Shown here in pieces: positions 27,369 to 33,662 of a DNA stretch of 33,662 bases. The stretch spans positions 1 to 33,662 of the forward strand of contig JAOAFL010000012.1 in the NCBI GenBank assembly GCA_026416295.1. The letters run 5' to 3'. Position numbers and translations under genes: made by a program. The notes below the pieces were generated by a model. The model made no database searches. It was not told the DNA's origin and saw only the letters and a list, made by a program, of their open reading frames with translations. Numbering within the stretch: the first letter of the stretch is position 1; the number at the start of each line of letters is the position of its first letter. The stretch is from Burkholderiales bacterium (GTDB taxonomy: Bacteria; Pseudomonadota; Gammaproteobacteria; Burkholderiales; SG8-39).

Positions 27369-27893
27369 TCAGGGCGCGCGCGCGAGCAGATTCTCGTAGA
27401 TCGCCAGATCGCGCGCCGAGAAGCAGCAGAAGATCGCCTCCTCGATTCCGGGATGCGCGGCGAGCGCCGTGCGCACCGTCGCCACCGCGATCTCGGCCGC
27501 CGGCTCCGGCGGATAGCCGTAGGCGCCGGTGCTGATGCAGGGAAAGGCGATCGATCTTGCGCCCGCCTGCGCCGCGAGCTCGATCGCCCGCCGGTAGCAG
27601 GAGGCGAGAAGCTGCGCCTCGCCGTGCGCGCCGCCGCGCCAGACCGGGCCGACCGCGTGCACCACCCACTTCGCCTTCAGCCGGTAGCCCTTCGTGATCT
27701 TCGCGTCGCCGGTGCGGCAGCCGCCGAGCGTGCGGCATTCGGCAAGGAGTTCCGGGCCGGCGGCGCGGTGGATCGCGCCGTCCACGCCGCCGCCGCCGAG
27801 CAGCGTTTCGTTCGCGGCGTTGACGATCGCGTCCACATCGAGCGTCGTGATGTCGCCGCGCAGCGCGCGCAGCCGGGTCGGGTTCGCAGTCAT
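27369..27893 (-). CDS. Macro-domain protein (ADP-ribose / O-acetyl-ADP-ribose hydrolase type)
   Basis: 174 residues, a single macro domain of the YmdB/MacroD type. The ADP-ribose-binding blocks are [51 protein letters not shown] and [20 protein letters not shown]. These enzymes hydrolyse O-acetyl-ADP-ribose and remove ADP-ribose from acidic side chains; E. coli YmdB also modulates RNase III. The start at 27893 gives a standard N-terminus. It lies upstream of the receiver/MBL fusion in the same direction, and divergent from the DpgC-like gene. Confidence 0.94.
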   Translation of the reverse strand: MTANPTRLRALRGDITTLDVDAIVNAANETLLGGGGVDGAIHRAAGPELLAECRTLGGCRTGDAKITKGYRLKAKWVVHAVGPVWRGGAHGEAQLLASCYRRAIELAAQAGARSIAFPCISTGAYGYPPEPAAEIAVATVRTALAAHPGIEEAIFCCFSARDLAIYENLLARAP

Positions 27894-27940
27894 CGGCGCG
27901 ACATCATGACAGAGTCCGCGCGCCGGCGGAATGCGCCGGC

Positions 27941-27947
27941 TATCATA
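27941..27947. promoter_or_regulatory. Overlapping divergent -10 boxes between macro-domain and DpgC-like genes
   Basis: CTATCATAAAG contains TATCAT on the plus strand (27941-27946) and TATGAT on the minus strand (27947-27942), each a good -10 match. The plus start point would be about 27953, next to GTG 27954. The minus start point would be about 27935, giving a 42-nt leader for the macro gene. Two copies of GCGCCGGC (27920-27927 and 27933-27940) lie just beside it. Confidence 0.4.
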
Positions 27948-27953
27948 AAGCGC

Positions 27954-29276
27954 GTGCTTCAGCCTTTCCCTGCGCTCACCGGAAACCTCGAGGCGGACGC
28001 GGTCGCCTTCGGCGCGCTCTGGCGGCGCCTTGCCGAGGCGCTCGCCCGCCTGCCGCGCAAGCCGCAGCGCAGCGCGGCGCAGGCCGACGAGGCGCGCGAG
28101 CTCCTCGAGGCCGGACGCGCCTCGCGCGAGCGGTTCCTGCGCCGGCACGCGCGCGCCGTCTACGACGCGCTCACCGAGCGGCGCACCCGGTTCCTGCGCG
28201 CAGACGAACTGTGCCGCGCGGCGGCGCGCGCGTTTCCGGGGCTCGTTCCCGACGAGGCTGCGCTCGCCCGGGAGGCGGCGCTGCCGCTCGCGGAAAAGGA
28301 CGGTCTCGAGCTCGACCAGGGCATTTTCCTCGCGCACGTGCTCGCCGATCCGGTCGCGGGAGCGCACCTTTGCCATGCGATGCTGCTTCCGCTTCGCGAT
28401 TCCGCCGGGCACCTTCAGGCGCTCGACGCGACCGGCGTGCTCGAGCTGCCGGGTGCGCGCATCGAGCGGCGCGGCAAGGCGTCCGTCGTGACGATGGTCA
28501 ATCCGCGCCATCTGAACGCCGAGGACGAGACGACGCTCGCCGGGTTCGAGACGGCGGTCGATGTCGCGCTGCTCGACCCGACGACGCAGGTGTGCGTGCT
28601 GCGCGGTGCGCCGGTCGGGCACCCGAAATACGCCGGCCGGCGGCTCTTCGGCGCCGGCATCAACCTCACGCACCTCTACCGCGGACGGATCCCGTTCCTC
28701 TGGTACCTGATCCGCGACCTCGGCGTTGTGAACAAGCTCTACCGGGGGCTCGCGAGCGCCGAGGAGCCGCCCGACGAGCACTCGGTCGAGAAGCTCTGGA
28801 TCGCGGCGGTCGAGGGTTTCGCGATCGGCGGCCACTGCCAGCTTCTGCTCGTCATGGACCATGTGATCGCCACCGAGGACGCGTACCTCACGCTGCCGGC
28901 GCGCAAGGAAGGCATCATCCCGGGCGCGGCGAACCTGCGGCTTGCTCGTCACGTCGGCGCGCGCCTTGCGCGCGCGGCGATCCTCGCCGAACGGCGCATC
29001 GACTGCGCAAGCCCCGAGGGACGGCTGCTGTGCGACCGCATCGTCTCGCCCGGGGAAATGGACGCCGAGATCGAGCGTACGGTCGAGCGGCTCGCGAGCT
29101 CCGGACTGGTGAGCGCCGCCTCCAACCGGCGCGCGTTCCGCGCCGCCGAGGAGCCGCTCGATGTCTTCCGCCGCTACATGGCGGTGTACGCGCGCGAGCA
29201 GGCGCACTGCCACTTCAGCCCCGCGCTCGTCGCCAACCTCGAGCGACACTGGAACGCGGCAGCGCGCCGCCCGTAG
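27954..29276 (+). CDS. DpgC-like crotonase-superfamily protein
   Basis: 440 residues from GTG 27954; ATG 27906 would add 16 residues but lies upstream of the likely promoter. An N-terminal helical region of about 180 residues, including [19 protein letters not shown], precedes a crotonase domain. Blocks such as [51 protein letters not shown] and [22 protein letters not shown] recall DpgC, the cofactor-free dioxygenase that oxidises 3,5-dihydroxyphenylacetyl-CoA in vancomycin-type antibiotic pathways. Length and two-part layout also fit DpgC better than plain enoyl-CoA hydratases (about 260 residues). No DpgA/B/D homologue or other aromatic-acid gene is adjacent, so the reaction is unknown. 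Its stop abuts the stop of the convergent hydrolase with no bases between. Confidence 0.85.
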   Translation: MLQPFPALTGNLEADAVAFGALWRRLAEALARLPRKPQRSAAQADEARELLEAGRASRERFLRRHARAVYDALTERRTRFLRADELCRAAARAFPGLVPDEAALAREAALPLAEKDGLELDQGIFLAHVLADPVAGAHLCHAMLLPLRDSAGHLQALDATGVLELPGARIERRGKASVVTMVNPRHLNAEDETTLAGFETAVDVALLDPTTQVCVLRGAPVGHPKYAGRRLFGAGINLTHLYRGRIPFLWYLIRDLGVVNKLYRGLASAEEPPDEHSVEKLWIAAVEGFAIGGHCQLLLVMDHVIATEDAYLTLPARKEGIIPGAANLRLARHVGARLARAAILAERRIDCASPEGRLLCDRIVSPGEMDAEIERTVERLASSGLVSAASNRRAFRAAEEPLDVFRRYMAVYAREQAHCHFSPALVANLERHWNAAARRP

Positions 29277-30146
29277 TCACCCCTCGAGCAGGAACTCGCG
29301 CACGATCGCGATCTGATCGGCGTGCAGCAGCGTCGGCGCGTGGCCGACGCCGGCGATCTCGACGACCCTCGCGCGCGGCCCGCGCGCGGCCATCTGCGCG
29401 CAGGTCTCGCGCGACAGCAGGTCCGAGTGTTCGCCGCGCAGCACGAGCGTCGGGCAGCGCACCGGGTCCCACAGGTGCCAGAGTTCGAGGTCCTTGTCCG
29501 GCATCGTCGCGCGCAGCGGCTCGGCGATCGCCGGGTCGTAATGCAGCCGCAGGCTGCCGTCGGGGTTGCGGCGCACGACCGTCTCGGTGAGGAAGCGCCA
29601 CTCGGCGTCGCTGTGCGGGCCGAACGGGGCGCTCACCGCGCGCACGTACTGCTCGGCCGCCTCCAGCGTCGCAAAGGTGCGCGCGCCGACGTACGCTGCG
29701 ATGCGCTCGAGCGCTGCCTTCGCGATCACCGGGCCGGCGTCGTTCAGCACCAGCCGCTCGATCGGCGTTCCGGGCAGCGACGCGAGCGCCATGCCGATCA
29801 GCCCGCCCATCGAGGTGCCGACCCAGTGCACGCGTTCCACGTCGAGCCGCGCGATCAGCGTCACCATGTCGGCCACGTACTGCGGCAGCTGATAAAGCAT
29901 CGGATCGGCGAGCCAGTCCGAATCGCCCCGGCCGGCGACGTCCGGGCACACCACGCGGTAGCGGTCGCTCATCGCGGCGGCGAGCCGCTCGAAATCGCGA
30001 CCGCAGCGCGTGAGTCCGTGCACGCACACGAGCACGCGGGGGTTGTCGCGCGGTCCCCACTCGCGGTAGGCGATGCGGTGCAGCCCGCGGGGCGAGGCGC
30101 ACTGTACGAACCTCGGCGCGACCTGCGCGTGCGCGCCCTCGCTCAT
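29277..30146 (-). CDS. Alpha/beta hydrolase
   Basis: 289 residues, probably cytosolic. The fold shows LVCVHGLTRCGRDF (oxyanion His-Gly), CPDVAGRGDSDW, the nucleophile elbow GTSMGG with Ser112, LVLNDAGPVI, an acidic residue around LRGEHSDLL and the catalytic His in GVGHAP. It is close to proteins labelled alpha/beta hydrolase or carboxylesterase in betaproteobacteria; the substrate is unknown. The start at 30146 follows the family N-terminus; upstream open frame lacks homology. It lies 79 bp after comEC in the same direction, so co-transcription is possible. Confidence 0.9.
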   Translation of the reverse strand: MSEGAHAQVAPRFVQCASPRGLHRIAYREWGPRDNPRVLVCVHGLTRCGRDFERLAAAMSDRYRVVCPDVAGRGDSDWLADPMLYQLPQYVADMVTLIARLDVERVHWVGTSMGGLIGMALASLPGTPIERLVLNDAGPVIAKAALERIAAYVGARTFATLEAAEQYVRAVSAPFGPHSDAEWRFLTETVVRRNPDGSLRLHYDPAIAEPLRATMPDKDLELWHLWDPVRCPTLVLRGEHSDLLSRETCAQMAARGPRARVVEIAGVGHAPTLLHADQIAIVREFLLEG

Positions 30147-30225
30147 CGTGCGCTTTCGCTGCCGCGTTCGGTTCCGCGGCCGCCCGATTGTTCCGCCATC
30201 GCCTGTCTTCGCCCCCGGGGTGCGG

Positions 30226-32583
30226 TCAGCGCGAAGCGCTCGCCGCCGCAGGATTATGAGGCGCGCAGGCCGCATCGTGCCAGTAGCGCGGACGGCGCGC
30301 GCGTTCGCACTCGACGCGGGCGCGGCCGGCCCCGAGCCGCACCGAGATCGCGCCCGCGCGGTCGGTGCGGTAAAGGGCGATCCCGCCGCGCGCATAGCGA
30401 TCGACCACCTCGGGCGCCGGATGCCCGAAACGGTTGCGGTAGCCGACCGACGCGACCGCCGCGGCAGGCGCCACCGCGCCGAGGAACGGCTCGCTCGAGG
30501 AGCTGCGGCTGCCGTGGTGCGGCACGAGCAGCACCTCGGCGCGCAGGCGCGCCGGCTCGCGCGCAAGCAGCGCGGCCTCCGCCGCCTGCTCGATGTCGCC
30601 GGTGAGGAGCATCGCGGCGCCCCCGCCCGCGCTCACCTTGAGCACGCAGCTGTGGTTGTTCGGCTTGCGATCGAGCGTCCCGGGCGCTGGATGCAGCATC
30701 TCGAAGCGCACGCCGTCCCAGGTCCAGGCTTGGCCGGCGGTGCAGCGCGCCGCCGCCGGGGCGAGCGCAAGCAGCGGGTTTTCGGGCGATAGCGAATGCA
30801 GCACGCGATCGACCTCGAGCGCGGCGAGCACCGACGCCGCGCCGCCGATGTGGTCGCGATCGCCGTGCGTGAGGACAAGCGTATCGAGCCGCCCGATTCC
30901 CTCGGCGCGCAGAAACGGCAGCACGATCCGCTCGCCGTAGTCCGACGCCGTGCCGAACGCGGGTCCGGCGTCGTAGAGGAGCGCGCGCCCGGCGGTGCGA
31001 ACGAGTACCGCGAGCCCCTGGCCGGCATCGAGCGTCGTGATCCACGCCTCGCCGATCGCGGGCGCAGCCGCGGGCCACGCGAATGCCGGCGCCATCAGCG
31101 CCGCACCGCAGCCGCGCCAGGGCACGCCGCGCGGCGACGCGAGCCACAGCGCCCCCGCGATCGCCGCGAGCGTCGCCGCAAGCGGCGGCGCCGGGCTCTG
31201 CCAGACGGCGACCGGCAGCGTCGCGCACCATTCGAGAAACTGCAGCAGCCACTCGACGAGGCGCGCTGCGACCGCAAGCAGCGGGTCCCAAGGCAGCGCC
31301 GCCGCGGCGAGCGCAAGCGGCGTCACCACCGCCGAGACGAGCGGGATCGCGACCGCGTTCGCGAGCGGCCCGACGACCGACACCTGCGCGAAGAGAAAGA
31401 GCGCCGCCGGCGCAAGTCCGACGGTGATCGCCCACTGGATGCGCGCCCATTGCGCGATCCGCAGGCCGCCGCGCTGCGCCTCGAGCGCAGCGAAAAAGAT
31501 GAGCGCTACCGCGCCGAACGAAAGCCAGAATCCCGGCGCGAACACCGCCCAGGGATCGAACGCGAGCACCGCCGCCGCCGCGAGCGCGAGCGTGCGCGCG
31601 GGCGCGACGATCGCGCCCGAGCAAAGCGCCGCCGCCGCCACCGCGACCATGAAGAAGGTGCGCTGCGCCGGCACCGCGAAGCCCGAGAACACCGTGTAGC
31701 CGAGCGCGGCGGCGACCGCGGCGACCGCACCCGCGCGCTGCGCCGGCACCGCGAGCGCAAGCGGCGGGGCGCGCCGCCACAGCGCGGCGACGAGCCACGC
31801 CGCGAGCCCGGAGACGAGCGTCACGTGCAGCCCGGAAATGCTCATGAGATGCGTGACACCGGTCGCGGCGAAAAGCCGCCACTCCTCGTTCGAGATCGCG
31901 CGCTGATCGCCGACCGCGAGCGCGGCGAGGATGCCGGCGGCGGGCGTCGCCCCGAGCACGCGGTGAAAGCGCTCGCGCACCGCCGCGCGCGCCTGCTCGA
32001 TGCGGTCGAAGACGCTGTTTCGCCAGCCGAGCCGCAGCGGCGGCGCCGCGCGGGGACCGGAGCGCACGTAGCTGGTCGCGCCGATCCCGCGCTCGAGCAG
32101 CCAGGCCTCGTAGTCGAGGCCGTGCGGGTTGTAATGACCGTGCGGGCGCTTCAGGCGCAACGTCAGCCGCCAGCGCTCGCCCGGCTGCGGCGGCTGGGCA
32201 AGCGGTGCGCCGTCGGGCTGATCGAGCGGGCTGCGGTACCACGTAACCAAGACGCGCCCGGGCAGCGGCGCGGGCGCCGACTCGACGTCGAACTCGAAGC
32301 GCACGCTGCGCTCGCCGAGCGCCGGAAGACTCGCGACGACGCCCACCACCTCGAGATCGCGCCCCTCGAGCTCCGGCGCAAGGCGATCGGCGAGCCGCAG
32401 GTGAGCGAGCGCGAGCGCCCAGCAAAAACCGATCACCGCCGCCATCGGGACCGCGAGCGCGCGTCGCCAGACGATGGCGGGCGGCGCGGCGAGCGCGAGC
32501 GCGGCCGCCGCCGCAGGCGGCAGCGTCGGCGAGAGCTGAAGCGCGAGCACCCCGACGGCGAAAGCGAGCGCGCAGGCGGTCAT
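30226..32583 (-). CDS. comEC: DNA uptake channel ComEC/Rec2
   Basis: 785 residues, the usual size. An N-terminal membrane pair flanks a DUF4131/OB domain (EVVGVVASLPALGERSVRFEFDV). The Competence membrane domain has many helices and the block ATGVTHLMSISGLHVTLVSGLAAW. A C-terminal metallo-beta-lactamase domain contains LVLTHGDRDHIGGAASVLAAL and LLVPHHGSRSSSSEPFL, the site thought to degrade the non-transported strand. ComEC carries single-stranded DNA across the inner membrane in natural transformation. No other competence gene is in the window. ATG 32583 is 39 bp from the divergent DUF2062 gene. Confidence 0.95.
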   Translation of the reverse strand: MTACALAFAVGVLALQLSPTLPPAAAAALALAAPPAIVWRRALAVPMAAVIGFCWALALAHLRLADRLAPELEGRDLEVVGVVASLPALGERSVRFEFDVESAPAPLPGRVLVTWYRSPLDQPDGAPLAQPPQPGERWRLTLRLKRPHGHYNPHGLDYEAWLLERGIGATSYVRSGPRAAPPLRLGWRNSVFDRIEQARAAVRERFHRVLGATPAAGILAALAVGDQRAISNEEWRLFAATGVTHLMSISGLHVTLVSGLAAWLVAALWRRAPPLALAVPAQRAGAVAAVAAALGYTVFSGFAVPAQRTFFMVAVAAAALCSGAIVAPARTLALAAAAVLAFDPWAVFAPGFWLSFGAVALIFFAALEAQRGGLRIAQWARIQWAITVGLAPAALFLFAQVSVVGPLANAVAIPLVSAVVTPLALAAAALPWDPLLAVAARLVEWLLQFLEWCATLPVAVWQSPAPPLAATLAAIAGALWLASPRGVPWRGCGAALMAPAFAWPAAAPAIGEAWITTLDAGQGLAVLVRTAGRALLYDAGPAFGTASDYGERIVLPFLRAEGIGRLDTLVLTHGDRDHIGGAASVLAALEVDRVLHSLSPENPLLALAPAAARCTAGQAWTWDGVRFEMLHPAPGTLDRKPNNHSCVLKVSAGGGAAMLLTGDIEQAAEAALLAREPARLRAEVLLVPHHGSRSSSSEPFLGAVAPAAAVASVGYRNRFGHPAPEVVDRYARGGIALYRTDRAGAISVRLGAGRARVECERARRPRYWHDAACAPHNPAAASASR

Positions 32584-32584
32584 C

Positions 32585-32590
32585 TACAAT
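32585..32590 (+). promoter_or_regulatory. Candidate -10 box (TACAAT) for the DUF2062 gene
   Basis: TACAAT in the 39-bp divergent gap after the comEC start would begin transcription near 32597 and leave a leader of about 26 nt before ATG 32623. The -35 lies inside comEC and is not recognisable. Confidence 0.4.
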
Positions 32591-32622
32591 GCAACGCTCG
32601 CGCGCCCGCTGCCGCTGACACG

Positions 32623-33177
32623 ATGGTCCGAAAGCTCGTCCGCAAGCATCTGCCCGACGCCGACACGGTGCGCCGGCACCCCTGGGTCGCGCGCTTCGGC
32701 TCGCTGCTGCACCACCCGAACCTGTGGCACCTGAACCGCGATTCGGTCGCCGGCGCGGTCGCGATCGGACTGTTCTCGGGGCTGGTTCCGGGGCCGCTTC
32801 AGATGCTGACGGCGCTGCTGCTCGCGATCCCGCTGCGGCGAAACATCCCGGTCGCGCTGCTCGTGACGCTCTACACCAATCCGTTCACCATCGTGCCGCT
32901 CTACGCGCTCGCCTGGGGCTACGGCAAGCTGCTTCTCGGCGGAAATCACAATTCCGCCGCGATCGAGCCGTTCGTCATGGACTGGGGCGACTTTCTCGGC
33001 TCGATGCGCGCGCTCGCCGACTGGGTGTTCGCGATGGGCAAGCCGCTCGCGATCGGTTTGCCCGCGCTCGCGCTCACGCTCGCGGCGGCGGGCTACCTCG
33101 CGGTGCAGCTCGGCTGGCGCGCCTACGTGATCCTCGCCTGGCGCGCGCGCCGGCGCCGGCGCGCGCGGCGCGCGTGA
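32623..33177 (+). CDS. DUF2062 membrane protein
   Basis: 184 residues. The N-terminal part HPNLWHLNRDSVAGAVAIGLFSGLVPGPLQM and ALLVTLYTNPFTIVPLYALAWGYG are typical of DUF2062, with two or three membrane segments (about 42-92) and another near 140-165; the C-terminus is strongly basic. The function of the family is not established; it is often found next to comEC and lol genes in betaproteobacteria. Its stop overlaps the next start (GTGA), so the pair is coupled. Confidence 0.88.
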   Translation: MVRKLVRKHLPDADTVRRHPWVARFGSLLHHPNLWHLNRDSVAGAVAIGLFSGLVPGPLQMLTALLLAIPLRRNIPVALLVTLYTNPFTIVPLYALAWGYGKLLLGGNHNSAAIEPFVMDWGDFLGSMRALADWVFAMGKPLAIGLPALALTLAAAGYLAVQLGWRAYVILAWRARRRRRARRA

Positions 33178-33521
33178 GCGCGCTCCCGCACGGCGAATTC
33201 GTCGCCGGCTACCGCGCCGGGCGGCTGCGCGTCGCGATCGACCGGCGCGGGGCGGCCGATTTCGTCTCCGGGCGGCTGCTTCTGCCGTTCGTGATGCTGC
33301 CGCTGCTCGGCGTCGCGGTCGCGCTCGCGCTCACCGGCGCGCTCCTTGCCGGCGCGGCGATCTTCCTCGGCGCGCTGCTTCTGCGGCATCTCGTACGCGC
33401 GAGCAGCCACGGGTTCGTGCTCGCGCGCGCGCTCGACTCCGAGGCGTTCTACCGCGAGGCGCTCGCGGCCGGGGTACTGCGGGTCGAAGACGCCGAGAGC
33501 GCCGCAGCTCAGCGCGGCTGA
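33174..33521 (+). CDS. Small membrane protein, unknown function
   Basis: 115 residues from GTG 33174, which overlaps the DUF2062 stop by 4 bp. Two hydrophobic segments (about 32-72, LLPFVMLPLLGVAVALALTG and LLAGAAIFLGALLL) are followed by a cytosolic tail (SSHGFVLARALDSEAFYREALAAGVLRVED). It resembles small proteins encoded beside DUF2062/comEC in related bacteria, but I do not recognise a named family. The 3' end overlaps the convergent lolD-like gene by 13 bp. Confidence 0.75.
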   Translation: MSALPHGEFVAGYRAGRLRVAIDRRGAADFVSGRLLLPFVMLPLLGVAVALALTGALLAGAAIFLGALLLRHLVRASSHGFVLARALDSEAFYREALAAGVLRVEDAESAAAQRG

Positions 33522-33662
33522 AGCACCCCCTCCCTCAGCTCGAGCACCCGGTCGGCGCGCCCGGCGAGCACCGGATCGTGGGTCGCGAGCACGAACGCGG
33601 TGCCGTGCGAAGCCGAAAGCCGCAGCATCGCCTCGAACACTTCGTCGGCCGAATGGCTGTCG
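33509..33662 (-). CDS. lolD: LolD-like ABC transporter ATPase, C-terminal end only
   Basis: The last 50 codons of a gene continuing beyond the window. Visible are the D-loop end (DSHSADEVFEAMLRL), the switch His in LATHDPVLAGRADRVLEL and the short C-terminus REGVLQPR. The spacing and the phrase RADRVLEL are typical of LolD, which powers release of lipoproteins from the inner membrane. Walker motifs lie outside the window, so another MacB/LolD-type ATPase is not excluded. comEC-DUF2062-lol neighbourhoods are common in betaproteobacteria and support LolD. Confidence 0.7.
   Translation of the reverse strand, partial: DSHSADEVFEAMLRLSASHGTAFVLATHDPVLAGRADRVLELREGVLQPR

Noticed and set aside
30796-32600. 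Long Arg-rich open frame antisense to comEC that runs into the DUF2062 gene
   Set aside because: Only the part from ATG 32623 has membrane-protein character and homology; the upstream part is a comEC shadow.

Overview
The window is a compact, very GC-rich stretch of bacterial chromosome. Gene content and order point to a betaproteobacterium (Burkholderiales, Rhodocyclales or a relative). The evidence is surE-pcm-nlpD in tandem; thrS-infC-rpmI-rplT-pheS-pheT-ihfA followed by a MerR-type gene and flanked by tRNA-Val and tRNA-Pro; a monofunctional RelA; and comEC beside a DUF2062 gene and a lolD-like gene. The lineage is inferred from synteny and protein resemblance only. There is no CRISPR array, insertion sequence, integrase or phage gene, and no gene-free stretch above 300 bp.

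Layout. (1) 1-3863, plus strand: the cut-off end of a TgpA-type membrane transglutaminase, an MltB-type lytic transglycosylase, and a methyltransferase fold carrying an apparent signal peptide. (2) 3891-6228, minus strand: surE-pcm-nlpD joined by ATGA overlaps; rpoS, the usual neighbour of nlpD, is not there. (3) 6418-6768: a small MliC-like lipoprotein. (4) 6847-13532, plus strand: a self-contained regulatory and export locus. A membrane histidine kinase and a sigma-54-activating response regulator are followed by a perfect inverted repeat and a near-consensus -24/-12 promoter, and then by a secreted protein with two tandem repeats, a periplasmic adaptor and a MacB-family ABC transporter. This is the most interesting part of the window. 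(5) 13536-21147, minus strand: the translation cluster, running from tRNA-Val to tRNA-Pro. (6) 21180-24846, minus strand: diheme cytochrome c, cytochrome c' and relA. (7) 24863-26109, plus strand: mtfA and a flavodoxin-like protein. (8) 26106-27893, minus strand: a receiver/metallo-beta-lactamase fusion and a macro-domain protein. (9) 27954-29276, plus strand: a DpgC-like crotonase-superfamily protein. (10) 29277-32583, minus strand: an alpha/beta hydrolase and comEC. (11) 32623-33662: a DUF2062 membrane protein, a small membrane protein, and the 3' end of a convergent lolD-like ATPase gene.

How the genes fit together. Regions 1 and 2 deal with the cell envelope (peptidoglycan cleavage, amidase activation) and with repair or survival. 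Region 4 looks like a sensing-to-efflux circuit: the kinase would phosphorylate the regulator, which would bind the repeat upstream of the sigma-54 promoter and switch on the secreted protein and its exporter. Region 5 makes translation components plus IHF, a DNA-bending protein that often assists sigma-54 promoters.

Translation starts and promoters show several unusual features. infC appears to start at ATA and macB at CTG. Short AT-rich islands beside relA/mtfA, the MliC-like gene and the DpgC-like gene sit at the distance expected for leaderless or nearly leaderless transcripts.
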